A stretch of 48,126 nt of DNA from Marinobacter excellens HL-55 (GTDB taxonomy: Bacteria; Pseudomonadota; Gammaproteobacteria; Pseudomonadales; Oleiphilaceae): positions 1-48,126 of the forward strand of contig LJZQ01000028.1 in assembly GCA_001314845.1 (NCBI GenBank), read 5' to 3'. A program made the position numbers and the translations under genes. Positions 9,053-21,730 of this stretch are shown here, in pieces (position 1 is the stretch's first letter; every line of letters starts with the position of its first letter). The notes beneath the pieces were generated by a model. That model was given only the letters and a program-made list of their open reading frames with translations, was not told the origin of the DNA and did no database searches.

Positions 9053-10250
9053 TGATGGTGACGTAATCGTGGGAGAAATCGCAGGTCCAGACCGTTTCAT
9101 GCACAGCGCCGCGCTTCAGATCAATGGCAATGGTAATCTCTTCGCCATCCATGACCGCCTGACCACGCTCTTCGGAATAGTCTTCCGCCCGACCGCCATC
9201 ACGCACCAGACACACATCGCCCAGGTAGATTTCCAGGGCCCTCAAATCGAGATCCGGCACTCCGGCCCGACCCACCGCTGCCAGAATCCGGCCCCAGTTC
9301 GGGTCGGAGGCAAACAGCGCCGTCTTGACCAGCGGCGAGTGCGCCACGGTATAGGCAACGTCGAGCGCCTCCTGCTGGCTGGATGCACCGCGAACGTCAA
9401 TGGTGACAAATTTGGTCGCTCCTTCTCCGTCACGGACAATGGCGTGGGCCAAGTCCATATACACCTGGCGCAGCGCCTCTCTCAGCTTTGGCAACTGAGG
9501 ACTGCTTTCAGTGATCTCGGGGCCGCTGTATTGGCCGCTCGCCATCAGCATGCAAGCATCGTTGGTTGAGGTGTCGCCATCGATGGTAATTCGATTGAAC
9601 GATTTCTCACCCAGTTCGGACGCCAGTGTCTGGAGCAAGTCGGGCGCAATGCGCGCATCGGTGGCGATAAAGCCCAGCATCGTCGCCATGTTCGGCCGAA
9701 TCATGCCGGCTCCTTTGCTGATACCGGAGATGGTCACTGGATGCCCGTCCAGATCAAAACGCACCGAGGCGCCTTTCGGCCGTGTGTCGGTGGTCATGAT
9801 GCCGCTGGCAGCCTCAGCCCAGCGATCTTCTCGGGTCCCCGCCAGGGCGTCAGGCAACGCATTCACAATCTTGTCGACCGGAAGCGGCTCACCAATCACC
9901 CCGGTGGAAAACGGCAGTACCTCAGCGATGCTGACCCCGGCTTTTTCGGCAAGGGCCTGACAGCATTTCAGAGCGTCATCCATGCCGCGATCGCCGGTGC
10001 CTGCGTTGGCATTACCCGTGTTGATCAACAGGTAGCGCGGCGCGGACTGGCCAAGGTGATGACGACTGACCACAACCGGAGCGGCACAGAACTGGTTACG
10101 GGTAAATATACCCGCCACGCGGGCATCCGATGCCAGTTCAAAGACCACAATATCCTTGCGGCCGGGCTTTTTGATGCCCGCGCTTGCGATGCCCAGTTTG
10201 ACACCCGCCACCGGGTAAAACTCAGGTAAGGTTCCGGGACCTACCGCCAT
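9033..10250 (-). CDS. argJ: Bifunctional glutamate N-acetyltransferase / N-acetylglutamate synthase
   Basis: Recycles the acetyl group from N-acetylornithine to glutamate in the cyclic arginine pathway. The 405-residue precursor contains the self-cleavage motif ATMLGFIATDA, in which the new N-terminal threonine becomes the nucleophile after Ala-Thr cleavage, giving alpha and beta chains. KGAGMIRPNMATML precedes it, and DGDTSTNDACM follows in the beta chain. It lies just beyond the secA terminator; no clear promoter was found in the short gap. Its 3' end overlaps the start of the Nudix/ThiE fusion gene. Confidence 0.96.
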   Translation of the reverse strand: MAVGPGTLPEFYPVAGVKLGIASAGIKKPGRKDIVVFELASDARVAGIFTRNQFCAAPVVVSRHHLGQSAPRYLLINTGNANAGTGDRGMDDALKCCQALAEKAGVSIAEVLPFSTGVIGEPLPVDKIVNALPDALAGTREDRWAEAASGIMTTDTRPKGASVRFDLDGHPVTISGISKGAGMIRPNMATMLGFIATDARIAPDLLQTLASELGEKSFNRITIDGDTSTNDACMLMASGQYSGPEITESSPQLPKLREALRQVYMDLAHAIVRDGEGATKFVTIDVRGASSQQEALDVAYTVAHSPLVKTALFASDPNWGRILAAVGRAGVPDLDLRALEIYLGDVCLVRDGGRAEDYSEERGQAVMDGEEITIAIDLKRGAVHETVWTCDFSHDYVTINADYRS

Positions 10251-10280
10251 GCCTGCCTCCTGAAATGATTCAAATCTGAA

Positions 10281-10326
10281 AACGACGAAACCCGCAAACA
10301 GCCAATAACCTGGCAGTTTGCGGGTT
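10281..10326 (-). terminator. Intrinsic terminator after secA
   Basis: Stem of 11 pairs, AACCCGCAAAC (10289-10299) with GTTTGCGGGTT (10316-10326), extended by GCCA/TGGC. In minus-strand RNA it is followed by a U-rich run (UUUCGUCGUUUU). It separates secA from argJ. Confidence 0.85.
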
Positions 10327-10352
10327 CCGGTCCTTGTGCTTCTGGTAACGCC

Positions 10353-13091
10353 TTAACTGATCTTACCGCAACACTGCTTGTACTTCTTGCCAGATCCGCA
10401 AGGGCAGGGCTCATTTCGGCCAACCTTGCGCTCCTGGCGCACAAAGGTATCCGGAGTCGCCCGAGGCTGACCTTCCGCGCCCTCCTCCTGAGCCTGGGTG
10501 GCACTGGTCTGGTCATGCCGCAGCTTGGCACGGGCCATTTCCCGCTCCAGCTCTTCCTTGCGACGACGCTCGATCTCTTCCATCTCTTCGCGGCTCTGCA
10601 CCCGAACGTGACTCAGCACCCGGGTAACGTCGCGCTTCATGCTTTCAAGCATGTTCTCAAACAGGTTAAACGCCTCGCGCTTGTATTCCTGCTTCGGGTT
10701 TTTCTGGGCGTAGCCGCGCAGGTGAATACCCCGGCGCAGATGGTCCATGTTCGACAAGTGCTCCTTCCACAAGGTATCCAGCACTTGCAGGAACACTTGC
10801 TTCTCGAAATTGCGCATGGGCTCGGCGCCGGCGATCTCTTCCTTCGCCTTGTACTCGGCCACAATGGCGTCCAGAATTTTCTGGCGCAAATTCTCTTCGT
10901 GCAGTTTGCTGTCTTCATCCAGCCAGGCCTGAACCGGCAGGTCGATGGACATTTCGGACTGCAACTGACTTTCCAGACCCGGAACATCCCACTGCTCAGG
11001 CATGCTCTGGGGCGGAATGTATTCGCTGACCATGGCATCGACGACATCCTCACGGATGGTATCGATCATCTCGGAGATGTCGTTAGAGCCCATCACCTCG
11101 TTGCGCTGATCGTAAATCACCGTCCGCTGGTCATTGGCGACGTCATCGTATTCCAGCAGAGTCTTACGCATGTCGAAGTTGCGGCCTTCTACCTTGCGCT
11201 GGGACTTTTCGATGGCATTGGTCACCATACGGTGCTCAATGGCTTCGCCTTTTTTCATGCCCATCGCCTGCATCAGGTTCTTCACACGCTCAGGTGCGAA
11301 GATCCGCATCAGGTTGTCTTCCAGCGACAAGAAGAAGCGGGAAGAACCCGGATCACCCTGACGACCGGCACGGCCACGTAACTGGTTGTCGATCCGTCGG
11401 GATTCGTGGCGCTCAGTACCGATGATGTGCAAACCGCCGGCATCCAGCACCTGGTTGTGCAACTCAGTCAACTCCGCCTTCACGCGGGCAACCTGCTCTT
11501 CCGAGGGGTTGTCCATGACCGCCACCTCAAACTCCCAGTTACCCCCCAGCACGATATCCGTGCCACGGCCGGCCATGTTGGTCGCGATCGTTACCGCACC
11601 CGGGCGGCCTGCCTGGGCAATGATCATCGCCTCAGACTCGTGCTGTTTGGCATTCAGAATCTTGTGATCAATGCGCGCTTTCTTGAGCAGCATGGACAGC
11701 AATTCAGAGGCTTCAATGGACGCAGTACCCACCAGCACCGGGCGGCCATCCGCCGTAACATCCTTGATTTCATCAATGATCGCATGGAATTTTTCTTCCT
11801 GGGTGAGGTACACCAAATCGTTGTAATCAATCCGCTGGATCGGCTTGTTCGGCGGAATCACCACCACATCCAGGCCGTAGATCTGACGGAATTCGAAGGC
11901 TTCGGTGTCTGCGGTACCGGTCATGCCGGCAAGCTTATCGTACAACCGGAAGTAGTTCTGGAAGGTAGTCGAGGCAAGGGTCTGGCTTTCGGCCTGAATT
12001 CTCAGCCCCTCCTTGGCCTCGATGGCCTGGTGCAAACCCTCGCTCCAGCGGCGACCCGGCATGGTCCGGCCAGTGTGCTCATCAACAATCACCACCTGAC
12101 CACCCTGGACGATGTAATCCACATCTTTCTGGAACAGATGGTGCGCACGCAAAGCCGAGTGCACGTGGTGAAGCAGGCCCAGGTTCGCCGCCGAGTACAG
12201 GCTCTCGCCCTCTTTCAGCAGGCCCTGACTCAGCAACAGCTCTTCGACCTTTTCATGACCGGCCTCGGTCAATTCCACCTGGCGGGACTTCTCATCAATG
12301 GTGAAGTCGCCAGTGGTTTCAACGGCGTCATCTTCACTGACCTCGCCTTTTTCAAGGCCGGGGATCAGCGTATTGATGGCCTGATACATTTTGGAGGAGT
12401 CCTCCGCAGCACCAGAAATGATCAGCGGGGTACGGGCTTCGTCAATCAGGATGGAATCGACTTCGTCGACGATGGCGTAATTCAGACCGCGCTGAACCTT
12501 GTCAGCAATGCTGAAGGCCATGTTGTCACGCAGGTAGTCAAAACCGAATTCATTGTTGGTGCCATAGGTTATGTCGGCCTGGTAGGCGGCGCGCTTTTCT
12601 TCTGGGGGCTGGCCTGCCACAACCACACCGACCTGCATTCCGAGGAAGCGGTATAGTTTGCCCATCCACTCGGCATCACGGCTGGCCAGGTAATCGTTCA
12701 CGGTCACCACGTGAACACCCTTGCCCGGAAGTGCGTTCAGATAAACGGCGGCTGTGGCCACCAGAGTTTTGCCCTCACCGGTCTTCATCTCAGCGATGCG
12801 GCCTTCGTGCAGGGTCATGCCACCGATCAACTGGACGTCGTAATGACGCATACCCATGACCCGCCGACTGGCTTCTCTGACGGTAGCAAAGGCTTCAGGA
12901 AGAATTGCATCCAGGGGCTGCCCGTCTTCGAGACGGCGACGGAACTCAGCGGTCTTGCCCTGCAATTCGGAATCCGACAACCCGCCAAACTGCTCTTCAA
13001 GCTCATTGATACGCAAGGCGACCTTGCGCATTCTTTTGACTTCTCGGGCGTTTTTACTGCCGAACATCTTCGTTGCAAGCTTCGTGAACAT
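10353..13091 (-). CDS. secA: Preprotein translocase ATPase SecA
   Basis: ATP-driven motor that pushes unfolded preproteins through SecYEG. The 912-residue product has the Walker A motif MKTGEGKT near residue 103, [15 protein letters not shown] (DEAD-type Walker B), [22 protein letters not shown], and a C-terminal zinc/SecB-binding tail with [13 protein letters not shown]. All are intact. Start [21 protein letters not shown] is the usual gammaproteobacterial N-terminus. A likely promoter lies at 13129-13156 and a strong terminator follows the gene, so secA is probably its own unit. No secM-like arrest ORF is evident upstream; the M23 peptidase gene takes that place. Confidence 0.98.
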   Translation of the reverse strand: MFTKLATKMFGSKNAREVKRMRKVALRINELEEQFGGLSDSELQGKTAEFRRRLEDGQPLDAILPEAFATVREASRRVMGMRHYDVQLIGGMTLHEGRIAEMKTGEGKTLVATAAVYLNALPGKGVHVVTVNDYLASRDAEWMGKLYRFLGMQVGVVVAGQPPEEKRAAYQADITYGTNNEFGFDYLRDNMAFSIADKVQRGLNYAIVDEVDSILIDEARTPLIISGAAEDSSKMYQAINTLIPGLEKGEVSEDDAVETTGDFTIDEKSRQVELTEAGHEKVEELLLSQGLLKEGESLYSAANLGLLHHVHSALRAHHLFQKDVDYIVQGGQVVIVDEHTGRTMPGRRWSEGLHQAIEAKEGLRIQAESQTLASTTFQNYFRLYDKLAGMTGTADTEAFEFRQIYGLDVVVIPPNKPIQRIDYNDLVYLTQEEKFHAIIDEIKDVTADGRPVLVGTASIEASELLSMLLKKARIDHKILNAKQHESEAMIIAQAGRPGAVTIATNMAGRGTDIVLGGNWEFEVAVMDNPSEEQVARVKAELTELHNQVLDAGGLHIIGTERHESRRIDNQLRGRAGRQGDPGSSRFFLSLEDNLMRIFAPERVKNLMQAMGMKKGEAIEHRMVTNAIEKSQRKVEGRNFDMRKTLLEYDDVANDQRTVIYDQRNEVMGSNDISEMIDTIREDVVDAMVSEYIPPQSMPEQWDVPGLESQLQSEMSIDLPVQAWLDEDSKLHEENLRQKILDAIVAEYKAKEEIAGAEPMRNFEKQVFLQVLDTLWKEHLSNMDHLRRGIHLRGYAQKNPKQEYKREAFNLFENMLESMKRDVTRVLSHVRVQSREEMEEIERRRKEELEREMARAKLRHDQTSATQAQEEGAEGQPRATPDTFVRQERKVGRNEPCPCGSGKKYKQCCGKIS

Positions 13092-13128
13092 AGACCACTG
13101 CTTCTTCAGTTAAACGGAGGAAGCCGGC

Positions 13129-13156
13129 ATTCTAACCTTATTTGGCGACAGGACAA
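13129..13156 (-). promoter_or_regulatory. Likely secA promoter
   Basis: On the minus strand TTGTCC (13151-13156) and TAGAAT (13129-13134) are 16 bases apart, ending about 38 bases before the secA ATG. It lies in the 89-base gap after the M23 peptidase stop. Confidence 0.5.
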
Positions 13157-13180
13157 AAGGTGGGGATCACGGGAATGGAA

Positions 13181-14137
13181 TCAGCGGCTTGCGCGCTGGA
13201 TATATTTCTCAGGATTTTCGGGCTTGCCATTGCGGATAACTTCAAAATGCACGTGCGGTCCGGTCGAGCGGCCAGTACTACCCATCAAGGCCACAACTTG
13301 CCCCTTCTGAACCACATCACCGGTTTGAACTTTTACTGTTTTCGCGTGAGCGTAACGGGTGACCAGACCTTCGCCGTGATCCACTTCGACCAGATTGCCA
13401 TAGCCAAAGCGGTCCCCTGCAAAGGTGACCACTCCTGCGCCCACGGTAATGATATCACTGCCTTCCTTACCGGCCAGGTCAACACCGGCATGCCAGCGAC
13501 GCTTGCCGGTAAATGGGTCCGTTCGATAGCCATAAGGCGACGACAGCCAACCCCAGGTAATGGGCCGCCCATGCAGATACAACTCATCTTCCAACTTACT
13601 GCGGGACGATACTTGATCCAGCAAACGCAGCTGTTTTTCCCTGTCATCAATCAACAGCTCCAGCTGATTGATCATGTCGGTCAGCTCCGGAGCACCATAC
13701 GAGTCACCACCACCCGTGGCCTCTTCCGGGCCACCAACCGCAGCCGATTGATCGAAGTTGAATTCACCACTGGAAACCAACCCGGACTCCACGAAGCGCT
13801 GACCCAACGCATCCAGCCGCAACAATCGGCCCTGAATGTCACCCAGCCGGATGGTCAAAGCATCAATCTGGCGCTGAACATTCTCGCGAATCTCAGCGAC
13901 ATCGCTTCGTTGTTGATTCAGCTTGTCCTGCCAATGGGCTACCAGTTCGGATTCAGAGGGCTGCTGGGCCTCGAATTTACTGACCGCCGCCTGGTAACCT
14001 GCCCAGCCAGAAGCTGCCAACGCAGTCACCAGCAGGAAAATAAGAGTGACAATGACACCGGCATTTAACGGCAAGGCCCTTGACCGGCCGTGGCGTTTGC
14101 CAACGAAGATTACGTTCATATTGTCGTTCGTTTTCAT
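13181..14137 (-). CDS. M23 family metallopeptidase (LytM domain)
   Basis: Membrane-anchored peptidoglycan hydrolase or hydrolase activator. Residues 26-45 form one membrane segment after a short basic cytoplasmic start. About 55-180 is helical with coiled-coil character, and about 190-310 is a LytM/M23 domain. The zinc residues are present: HAGVDLAG (H-x3-D) and GPHVHFEV (H-x-H), so it may be catalytic, unlike EnvC- or NlpD-type activators. It sits where pseudomonads carry an M23 gene between dciA and secA. The start could be 14119 (second Met) instead of 14137; neither has a strong ribosome-binding site. Confidence 0.9.
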   Translation of the reverse strand: MKTNDNMNVIFVGKRHGRSRALPLNAGVIVTLIFLLVTALAASGWAGYQAAVSKFEAQQPSESELVAHWQDKLNQQRSDVAEIRENVQRQIDALTIRLGDIQGRLLRLDALGQRFVESGLVSSGEFNFDQSAAVGGPEEATGGGDSYGAPELTDMINQLELLIDDREKQLRLLDQVSSRSKLEDELYLHGRPITWGWLSSPYGYRTDPFTGKRRWHAGVDLAGKEGSDIITVGAGVVTFAGDRFGYGNLVEVDHGEGLVTRYAHAKTVKVQTGDVVQKGQVVALMGSTGRSTGPHVHFEVIRNGKPENPEKYIQRASR

Positions 14138-14253
14138 TTTAGAGCCGCAACCATATCCTTGCAGTGTTGCGCCCCGGAAAAAGTAATCCGAGCGGTTCTG
14201 CTATCCTTAGCAACAGCTACGTACTGATAAATCGCAGCGCCCGGTAGACACAC

Positions 14254-14266
14254 TTGTCGGTGACAA
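14254..14266. other. Small dyad between divergent M23 and dciA genes
   Basis: TTGTC-GGT-GACAA, flanked by a partly matching ACA/TGT, lies midway in the 216-base divergent interval 14138-14353. No convincing -35/-10 pair was found there for either gene. It is a candidate operator only. Confidence 0.2.
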
Positions 14267-14353
14267 TGTAAAACGAGTGCGTGACTGGCTCTACGCACAA
14301 AACGTGCCGAAGTGTAACCAATCGTAAACAGCTCCGTCGAGAAAAAACCGACC

Positions 14354-14806
14354 ATGCGCGAAAAAAATGACCAAAAAATGATCTTTGGCAAAGCCCAGCC
14401 CAAGCCCGGGTCAACGCTCAAGGCGTTATTGTCTAAAGCCGAACTGCATCAGCAAGCCGAGCAACTGGTGCTGGCCTCAATTCCTGACGACCTGGCCGAC
14501 TCCACCCGTTTTGTCAGCTGCACCGATGGCGAACTTATCCTTGCCACCGACAACGCCAGCAAAGCGACCCGCCTTCGCTTCAGACAGCACGAAATCATGG
14601 AATCGTTACGCCAACACGACCTGTTCAGATTTGTATGGAAGGTGAAGATCAAAGTCTCTCCACTCAGATTCCGGGCCAAGCCGGCGGTCAAAGTAACACC
14701 CCTGAGCAAAGAAAATGCCCGGCTCCTCAAAGAGGAAGCCGGGCACACGAAGGATAAAGCATTACGCGAGGTTCTCGAAAAACTCGCAGCGCACGTCCAG
14801 GACTAA
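14354..14806 (+). CDS. dciA: DciA (DUF721) replicative helicase operator
   Basis: DciA is the ancestral loader-like partner of DnaB helicase in bacteria lacking DnaC/DnaI. The 150-residue product has a basic N-terminus with QPKPGSTLKALLSKA, the DUF721 KH-like domain (about 20-100), and a charged C-terminal helical tail. The ATG at 14354 is taken; later ATGs at 14366 and 14378 are possible and no start has a strong ribosome-binding site. It faces lpxC tail-to-tail with 11 bases between stops, and its last 100 bases contain the lpxC terminator in antisense, a constraint on its C-terminal coding sequence. Confidence 0.88.
   Translation: MREKNDQKMIFGKAQPKPGSTLKALLSKAELHQQAEQLVLASIPDDLADSTRFVSCTDGELILATDNASKATRLRFRQHEIMESLRQHDLFRFVWKVKIKVSPLRFRAKPAVKVTPLSKENARLLKEEAGHTKDKALREVLEKLAAHVQD
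14711..14745 (-). terminator. Intrinsic terminator of lpxC inside dciA
   Basis: GCCCGGCT-CCTC (14717-14728) pairs with GAGG-A-AGCCGGGC (14732-14744) with one bulged A and a three-base loop. On the minus strand the hairpin is followed by AUUUUCUUU, so it fits lpxC (stop at 14818), not dciA. It lies wholly within the dciA coding region. Confidence 0.75.
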
Positions 14807-14817
14807 GGCTTCCCGCC

Positions 14818-15735
14818 TTACCCCTGAGCCGCCAGCGCAGGTTTCATGTAAGAGATCGGAGCAGTCGCTTCGTCATCGAAGGTCACCACTTCCCATGCAT
14901 CTTCTTCAGCTCTGAGCTTGCGCAACAGCTTGTTATTCAGGTCGTGCCCGGATTTGATACCCCGGAACTCACCAATTAGGCTGTTGCCCAACAGATACAA
15001 GTCGCCAATGGCATCCAAAACCTTGTGCTTGACGAACTCATCTTCATAACGAAGACCGTCTTCGTTAAGAATCTTGTAGTCGTCGACCACGATGGCATTA
15101 TCAACACTGCCACCCAGTGCCAGATTCATCGCCCGCAGCTTCTCGATGTCGCGCATGAAGCCAAACGTTCTAGCGCGAGACACTTCCTTCACAAAGGAGG
15201 TGCTTGAGAAATCCACCGTAGCAGTCTGGGCACGGCCCTTGAACACCGGGTGATCAAAGTCGATGCCAAAGCTGACCTTGAAACCCTCGAAAGGCAGAAA
15301 TGTCGCCTTTTTGTCACCTTCATCAATGGTGACTTCGCGCTTGATACGGATAAAGCGCTTGGCTGAGTTCTGCTCCGCGAGGCCTGCAGACTGCAGCAGG
15401 AACACGAACGGGCCAGCAGAGCCGTCCATGATAGGCACCTCGGCGGCGCTCAGTTCAACAAAGCAGTTGTCGATACCGAGACCAGCCATAGCTGACAGTA
15501 AATGCTCTACTGTCGCCACACGGACACCGTCTTTTACCAGCGTCGTGGACAGCATGGTCTCACCTACATTCTCCGCGCAGGCACGAATTTCAACCATCGG
15601 GTCAAGATCGGTCCGGCGAAAGATGATTCCCGTATCGACCGGTGCAGGCTTGAGGGTCAGGTAAACCTTTTCCCCCGAGTGCAGGCCAATGCCGGTCGCA
15701 CGGATGGTATTCTGAAGTGTCCGTTGTTTGATCAT
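14818..15735 (-). CDS. lpxC: UDP-3-O-acyl-N-acetylglucosamine deacetylase
   Basis: Zinc deacetylase catalysing the committed step of lipid A synthesis in the cytosol. The 305-residue product has the zinc and catalytic motifs TVEHLLSA (H78) and HKVLDAIGD. The N-terminus [21 protein letters not shown] is typical of the family. It closes the dcw cluster as in E. coli and Pseudomonas, 214 bases after ftsZ, with a possible extended -10 of its own at 15789-15797. E. coli LpxC is degraded by FtsH through its C-terminus; the tail here (MKPALAAQG) is hydrophobic, so similar control is plausible but unproven. Confidence 0.97.
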   Translation of the reverse strand: MIKQRTLQNTIRATGIGLHSGEKVYLTLKPAPVDTGIIFRRTDLDPMVEIRACAENVGETMLSTTLVKDGVRVATVEHLLSAMAGLGIDNCFVELSAAEVPIMDGSAGPFVFLLQSAGLAEQNSAKRFIRIKREVTIDEGDKKATFLPFEGFKVSFGIDFDHPVFKGRAQTATVDFSSTSFVKEVSRARTFGFMRDIEKLRAMNLALGGSVDNAIVVDDYKILNEDGLRYEDEFVKHKVLDAIGDLYLLGNSLIGEFRGIKSGHDLNNKLLRKLRAEEDAWEVVTFDDEATAPISYMKPALAAQG

Positions 15736-15788
15736 CGATTCATTATTCCGTCACAAAAGTTCGATATTCTGGGCAAAAAACTGCTCGA

Positions 15789-15797
15789 AGAATATCA
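15789..15797 (-). promoter_or_regulatory. Possible lpxC promoter, extended -10
   Basis: TGaTATTCT on the minus strand, 53 bases before the lpxC ATG, in an AT-rich stretch after ftsZ. No clear -35 is visible. No intrinsic terminator was found after ftsZ, so read-through from the cluster is also likely. Confidence 0.35.
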
Positions 15798-15949
15798 GAA
15801 TTCAAGACTGAGCACCATTTAACCAAGATGACTTTACTTAACATTTGCAATAGTCATTGGTTATGGCTAATCAGCTCACGTTTGACTAGGGTTCAGCGTT
15901 CCATTTTTCTTCCCTGAAACCCGCCCTGCATCACATGTGAGACAGATTA

Positions 15950-17107
15950 TCAATCAGCCTGCCTGCGAAGGAATGCGGGAATATCGAGATAGTCCACGCC
16001 TTGCTCTTCGCTGTCTTTGCTCTGATCCAGAGCGGTATTGCCGTGTGAGACTGCGCGACGACGCAGTACGGCCGGTCGGTCCAGCTGATTATAGTCAGTC
16101 TTGCCGTCGAGGGTACGGGTGTTGTCCACCACCTTGGCCGGCTTTTCACGATCGCCGCCCAGGCCCGTAGCCACTACGGTGACCTTCAGTTCATCGGTCA
16201 TTTCCGGATCGATGACAGTACCCACAACAACAGTCGCAGAGTCTGAAGCAAACTCCCGCACAATGTCGCCAACCTCGGTGAACTCACCAAGATTGAGGTC
16301 CATACCCGCGGTGATGTTGACCAGAATACCCTTGGCACCCTGCAGGTTGATATCTTCCAGCAGCGGGCTGCGTACTGCCGCTTCAGCGGCTTCGCGGGCA
16401 CGGTTCTCACCGGTTGCGCGGCCAGTACCCATCATCGCGTTGCCCATCTCGGACATCACGGTTTTTACGTCGGCAAAGTCGACGTTGATCATGCCGTTAC
16501 GGGTGATCAGGTCGGCAATGCCCTGAACCGCTCCCAGCAAGACATCGTTGGCTGAGGCAAAGGCGTCCAGAAGACTGGTCTTCTTGCCCATCACCGCCAG
16601 CAGTTTTTCGTTGGGAATGGTGATCAGCGAATCCACGCTTTCACCCAATTCACGCAGGCCCGACTCGGCCACGCTCATGCGCTTGCCGCCCTCAAACTGG
16701 AACGGCTTGGTGACCACAGCCACTGTGAGAATGCCCAGTTCCCGCGCCACTTCTGCGACAACAGGAGCGGCACCGGTACCGGTACCACCGCCCATGCCGG
16801 CCGTGATAAAGACCATATCAGAGCCACTCAAGGCCTCTGCAATGCGGTCCCGGTCTTCCAGCGCTGACTGACGACCCACTTCAGGGTTGGCACCCGCGCC
16901 CAGGCCTTTGGTGATGTTACCACCAAGCTGGATAATCTGACGTGCGTCCAGGTCTTTCAGAGCCTGTGCATCTGTGTTGGCGCAGATAAACTCTACACCC
17001 TCAATGTCGCTGTTAAACATGTGACGAACAGCGTTACCGCCGCCGCCGCCAACACCGACAACCTTGATTACTGCGTTTTGCTGAACACTATCGACGAGTT
17101 CAAACAT
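15950..17107 (-). CDS. ftsZ: Cell division protein FtsZ
   Basis: Tubulin-like GTPase that forms the Z ring at midcell. The 385-residue product has the tubulin signature GGGTGTG (106-112), the N-terminal nucleotide-binding VGGGGGNAV and NTDAQAL, a variable linker (about 320-370), and the conserved C-terminal peptide [14 protein letters not shown] that binds FtsA and ZipA. AGGAG lies eight bases before the ATG. It follows ftsA after a 103-base gap, which may hold internal promoters as in E. coli, though none was convincing to me. Confidence 0.98.
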   Translation of the reverse strand: MFELVDSVQQNAVIKVVGVGGGGGNAVRHMFNSDIEGVEFICANTDAQALKDLDARQIIQLGGNITKGLGAGANPEVGRQSALEDRDRIAEALSGSDMVFITAGMGGGTGTGAAPVVAEVARELGILTVAVVTKPFQFEGGKRMSVAESGLRELGESVDSLITIPNEKLLAVMGKKTSLLDAFASANDVLLGAVQGIADLITRNGMINVDFADVKTVMSEMGNAMMGTGRATGENRAREAAEAAVRSPLLEDINLQGAKGILVNITAGMDLNLGEFTEVGDIVREFASDSATVVVGTVIDPEMTDELKVTVVATGLGGDREKPAKVVDNTRTLDGKTDYNQLDRPAVLRRRAVSHGNTALDQSKDSEEQGVDYLDIPAFLRRQAD

Positions 17108-17210
17108 TTTCCCATACTCCTTCGTGCGGTTTCCGGCCTTTCCAGACCGGTTTCATTCGATCGTTATGTGTTTTTCGAGATACCTTCGTGCACTTCCTGC
17201 TGGCTCACCG

Positions 17211-18446
17211 TCAGAAATGACCGGTAAACCAGGCTTTCATGCGTTCAACCAGGGATGGTGCATCCTCCCCCTTGAGCGCCGGCGCCCGGCCAAGATCCAT
17301 TTGCCGAAAGCCATGAATCAACAAGCCCACGCCGGTGGCGTAGATCGGGTTGTTGACCACTTCCGTCATGCCGGAAACCGCCTGCGGACAGGCCAGCCTT
17401 ACCGGCATGTGGAAGATTTCTTCAGCGAGTTCCACCACCCCTTCCATGGTGGACGAACCGCCTGTAATCACGATGCCAGCCGGAATCATGTCTTCAAATC
17501 CGGACCGGCGAAGTTCTGACTGCACCAGAGTGAACAGCTCCTCATAGCGAGGCTCAACCACTTCCGCCAGCGCCTGTCGGGACAGGTCTCTGGGCGCTCG
17601 ATCGCCAACACTGGGCACCTTGATGGTTTCATCAGCGCCCGCAAGCTGGGTGAGCGCACAGGCGTATTTGATTTTGATCTCTTCGGCATTCTGCGTGGGT
17701 GTACGCAACGCCATGGCAATGTCATTGGTGACCTGGTCACCGGCAATCGGGATAACCGCGGTATGCCGGATAGCGCCGCCGGTAAACACCGCAATATCGG
17801 TGGTACCACCGCCGATATCGACCACACAGACACCGAGTTCTTTCTCATCCTCAGTCAGGATTGCGTGGCTGGACGCCAGCTGCTCCAGAATGATGTCGTC
17901 GACCTCAAGACCGCACCGTTTCACACACTTCTCAATGTTCTGTGCGGCGTTCACGGCACAGGTCACCAGATGCACCTTTGCTTCAAGGCGAACACCCGAC
18001 ATACCCATGGGTTCCTTGATGCCTTCCTGGTTATCGATCACAAACTCCTGCGGCAGAATGTGCAGAATTTTCTGATCGGCCGGGATCGCCACGGCCTGGG
18101 CTGCGTCGATTACCCGGTCAATGTCAGCCTGGGTCACTTCGCGATCACGGATGGCCACAATGCCATGGGAGTTCAGGCTCTTGATGTGACTACCGGCGAT
18201 ACCGGCGTAAACCGAATGAATCCGGCAGCCTGCCATCAACTCCGCCTCCTCCACCGCACGCTGGATAGCCTGCACAGTGGTTTCGATGTTCACCACCACG
18301 CCGCGCTTGAGGCCGCGAGATGGGTGTGAACCGATCCCGACCACCTCGATGGTTCCATCCATCTTGCGCTTGCCGACTATCGCAACCACTTTGGAAGTTC
18401 CGATATCCAGTCCGACAATCATGTTTTCCGTTGCAACCGATGACAT
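17211..18446 (-). CDS. ftsA: Cell division protein FtsA
   Basis: Actin-like ATPase that tethers FtsZ to the membrane and recruits later divisome proteins. The 411-residue product has the phosphate-1 motif VGLDIGTSKV, phosphate-2 VVDIGGGTTDIAVF, and a C-terminal amphipathic membrane helix (SLVERMKAWFTGHF). The ATG at 18446 matches the usual N-terminus; an in-frame TTG four codons upstream is less likely. It follows ftsQ by 36 bases and precedes ftsZ, the standard order. Confidence 0.97.
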   Translation of the reverse strand: MSSVATENMIVGLDIGTSKVVAIVGKRKMDGTIEVVGIGSHPSRGLKRGVVVNIETTVQAIQRAVEEAELMAGCRIHSVYAGIAGSHIKSLNSHGIVAIRDREVTQADIDRVIDAAQAVAIPADQKILHILPQEFVIDNQEGIKEPMGMSGVRLEAKVHLVTCAVNAAQNIEKCVKRCGLEVDDIILEQLASSHAILTEDEKELGVCVVDIGGGTTDIAVFTGGAIRHTAVIPIAGDQVTNDIAMALRTPTQNAEEIKIKYACALTQLAGADETIKVPSVGDRAPRDLSRQALAEVVEPRYEELFTLVQSELRRSGFEDMIPAGIVITGGSSTMEGVVELAEEIFHMPVRLACPQAVSGMTEVVNNPIYATGVGLLIHGFRQMDLGRAPALKGEDAPSLVERMKAWFTGHF

Positions 18447-18482
18447 GTGTTTCACCAAACCCCAGGTTCGTAAAATTCGTTA

Positions 18483-21722
<3,240 letters not shown>

Positions 21723-21730
<8 letters not shown>

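Noticed and set aside
11406..12656. 416-codon open frame opposite secA
   Set aside because: Lies wholly inside an intact secA; no ribosome-binding site and no recognisable domain.
13092..13180. secM-like arrest peptide upstream of secA
   Set aside because: No short frame with a signal sequence and an arrest motif in the 89-base gap.
13142..14068. 308-codon open frame opposite the M23 peptidase
   Set aside because: The peptidase has intact zinc motifs and a membrane anchor; the opposite frame shows none of these.
14804..14820. TAAGGC / GCCTTA hairpin spanning the dciA and lpxC stops
   Set aside because: Short stem without a U run; the better terminator for lpxC is at 14711-14745.
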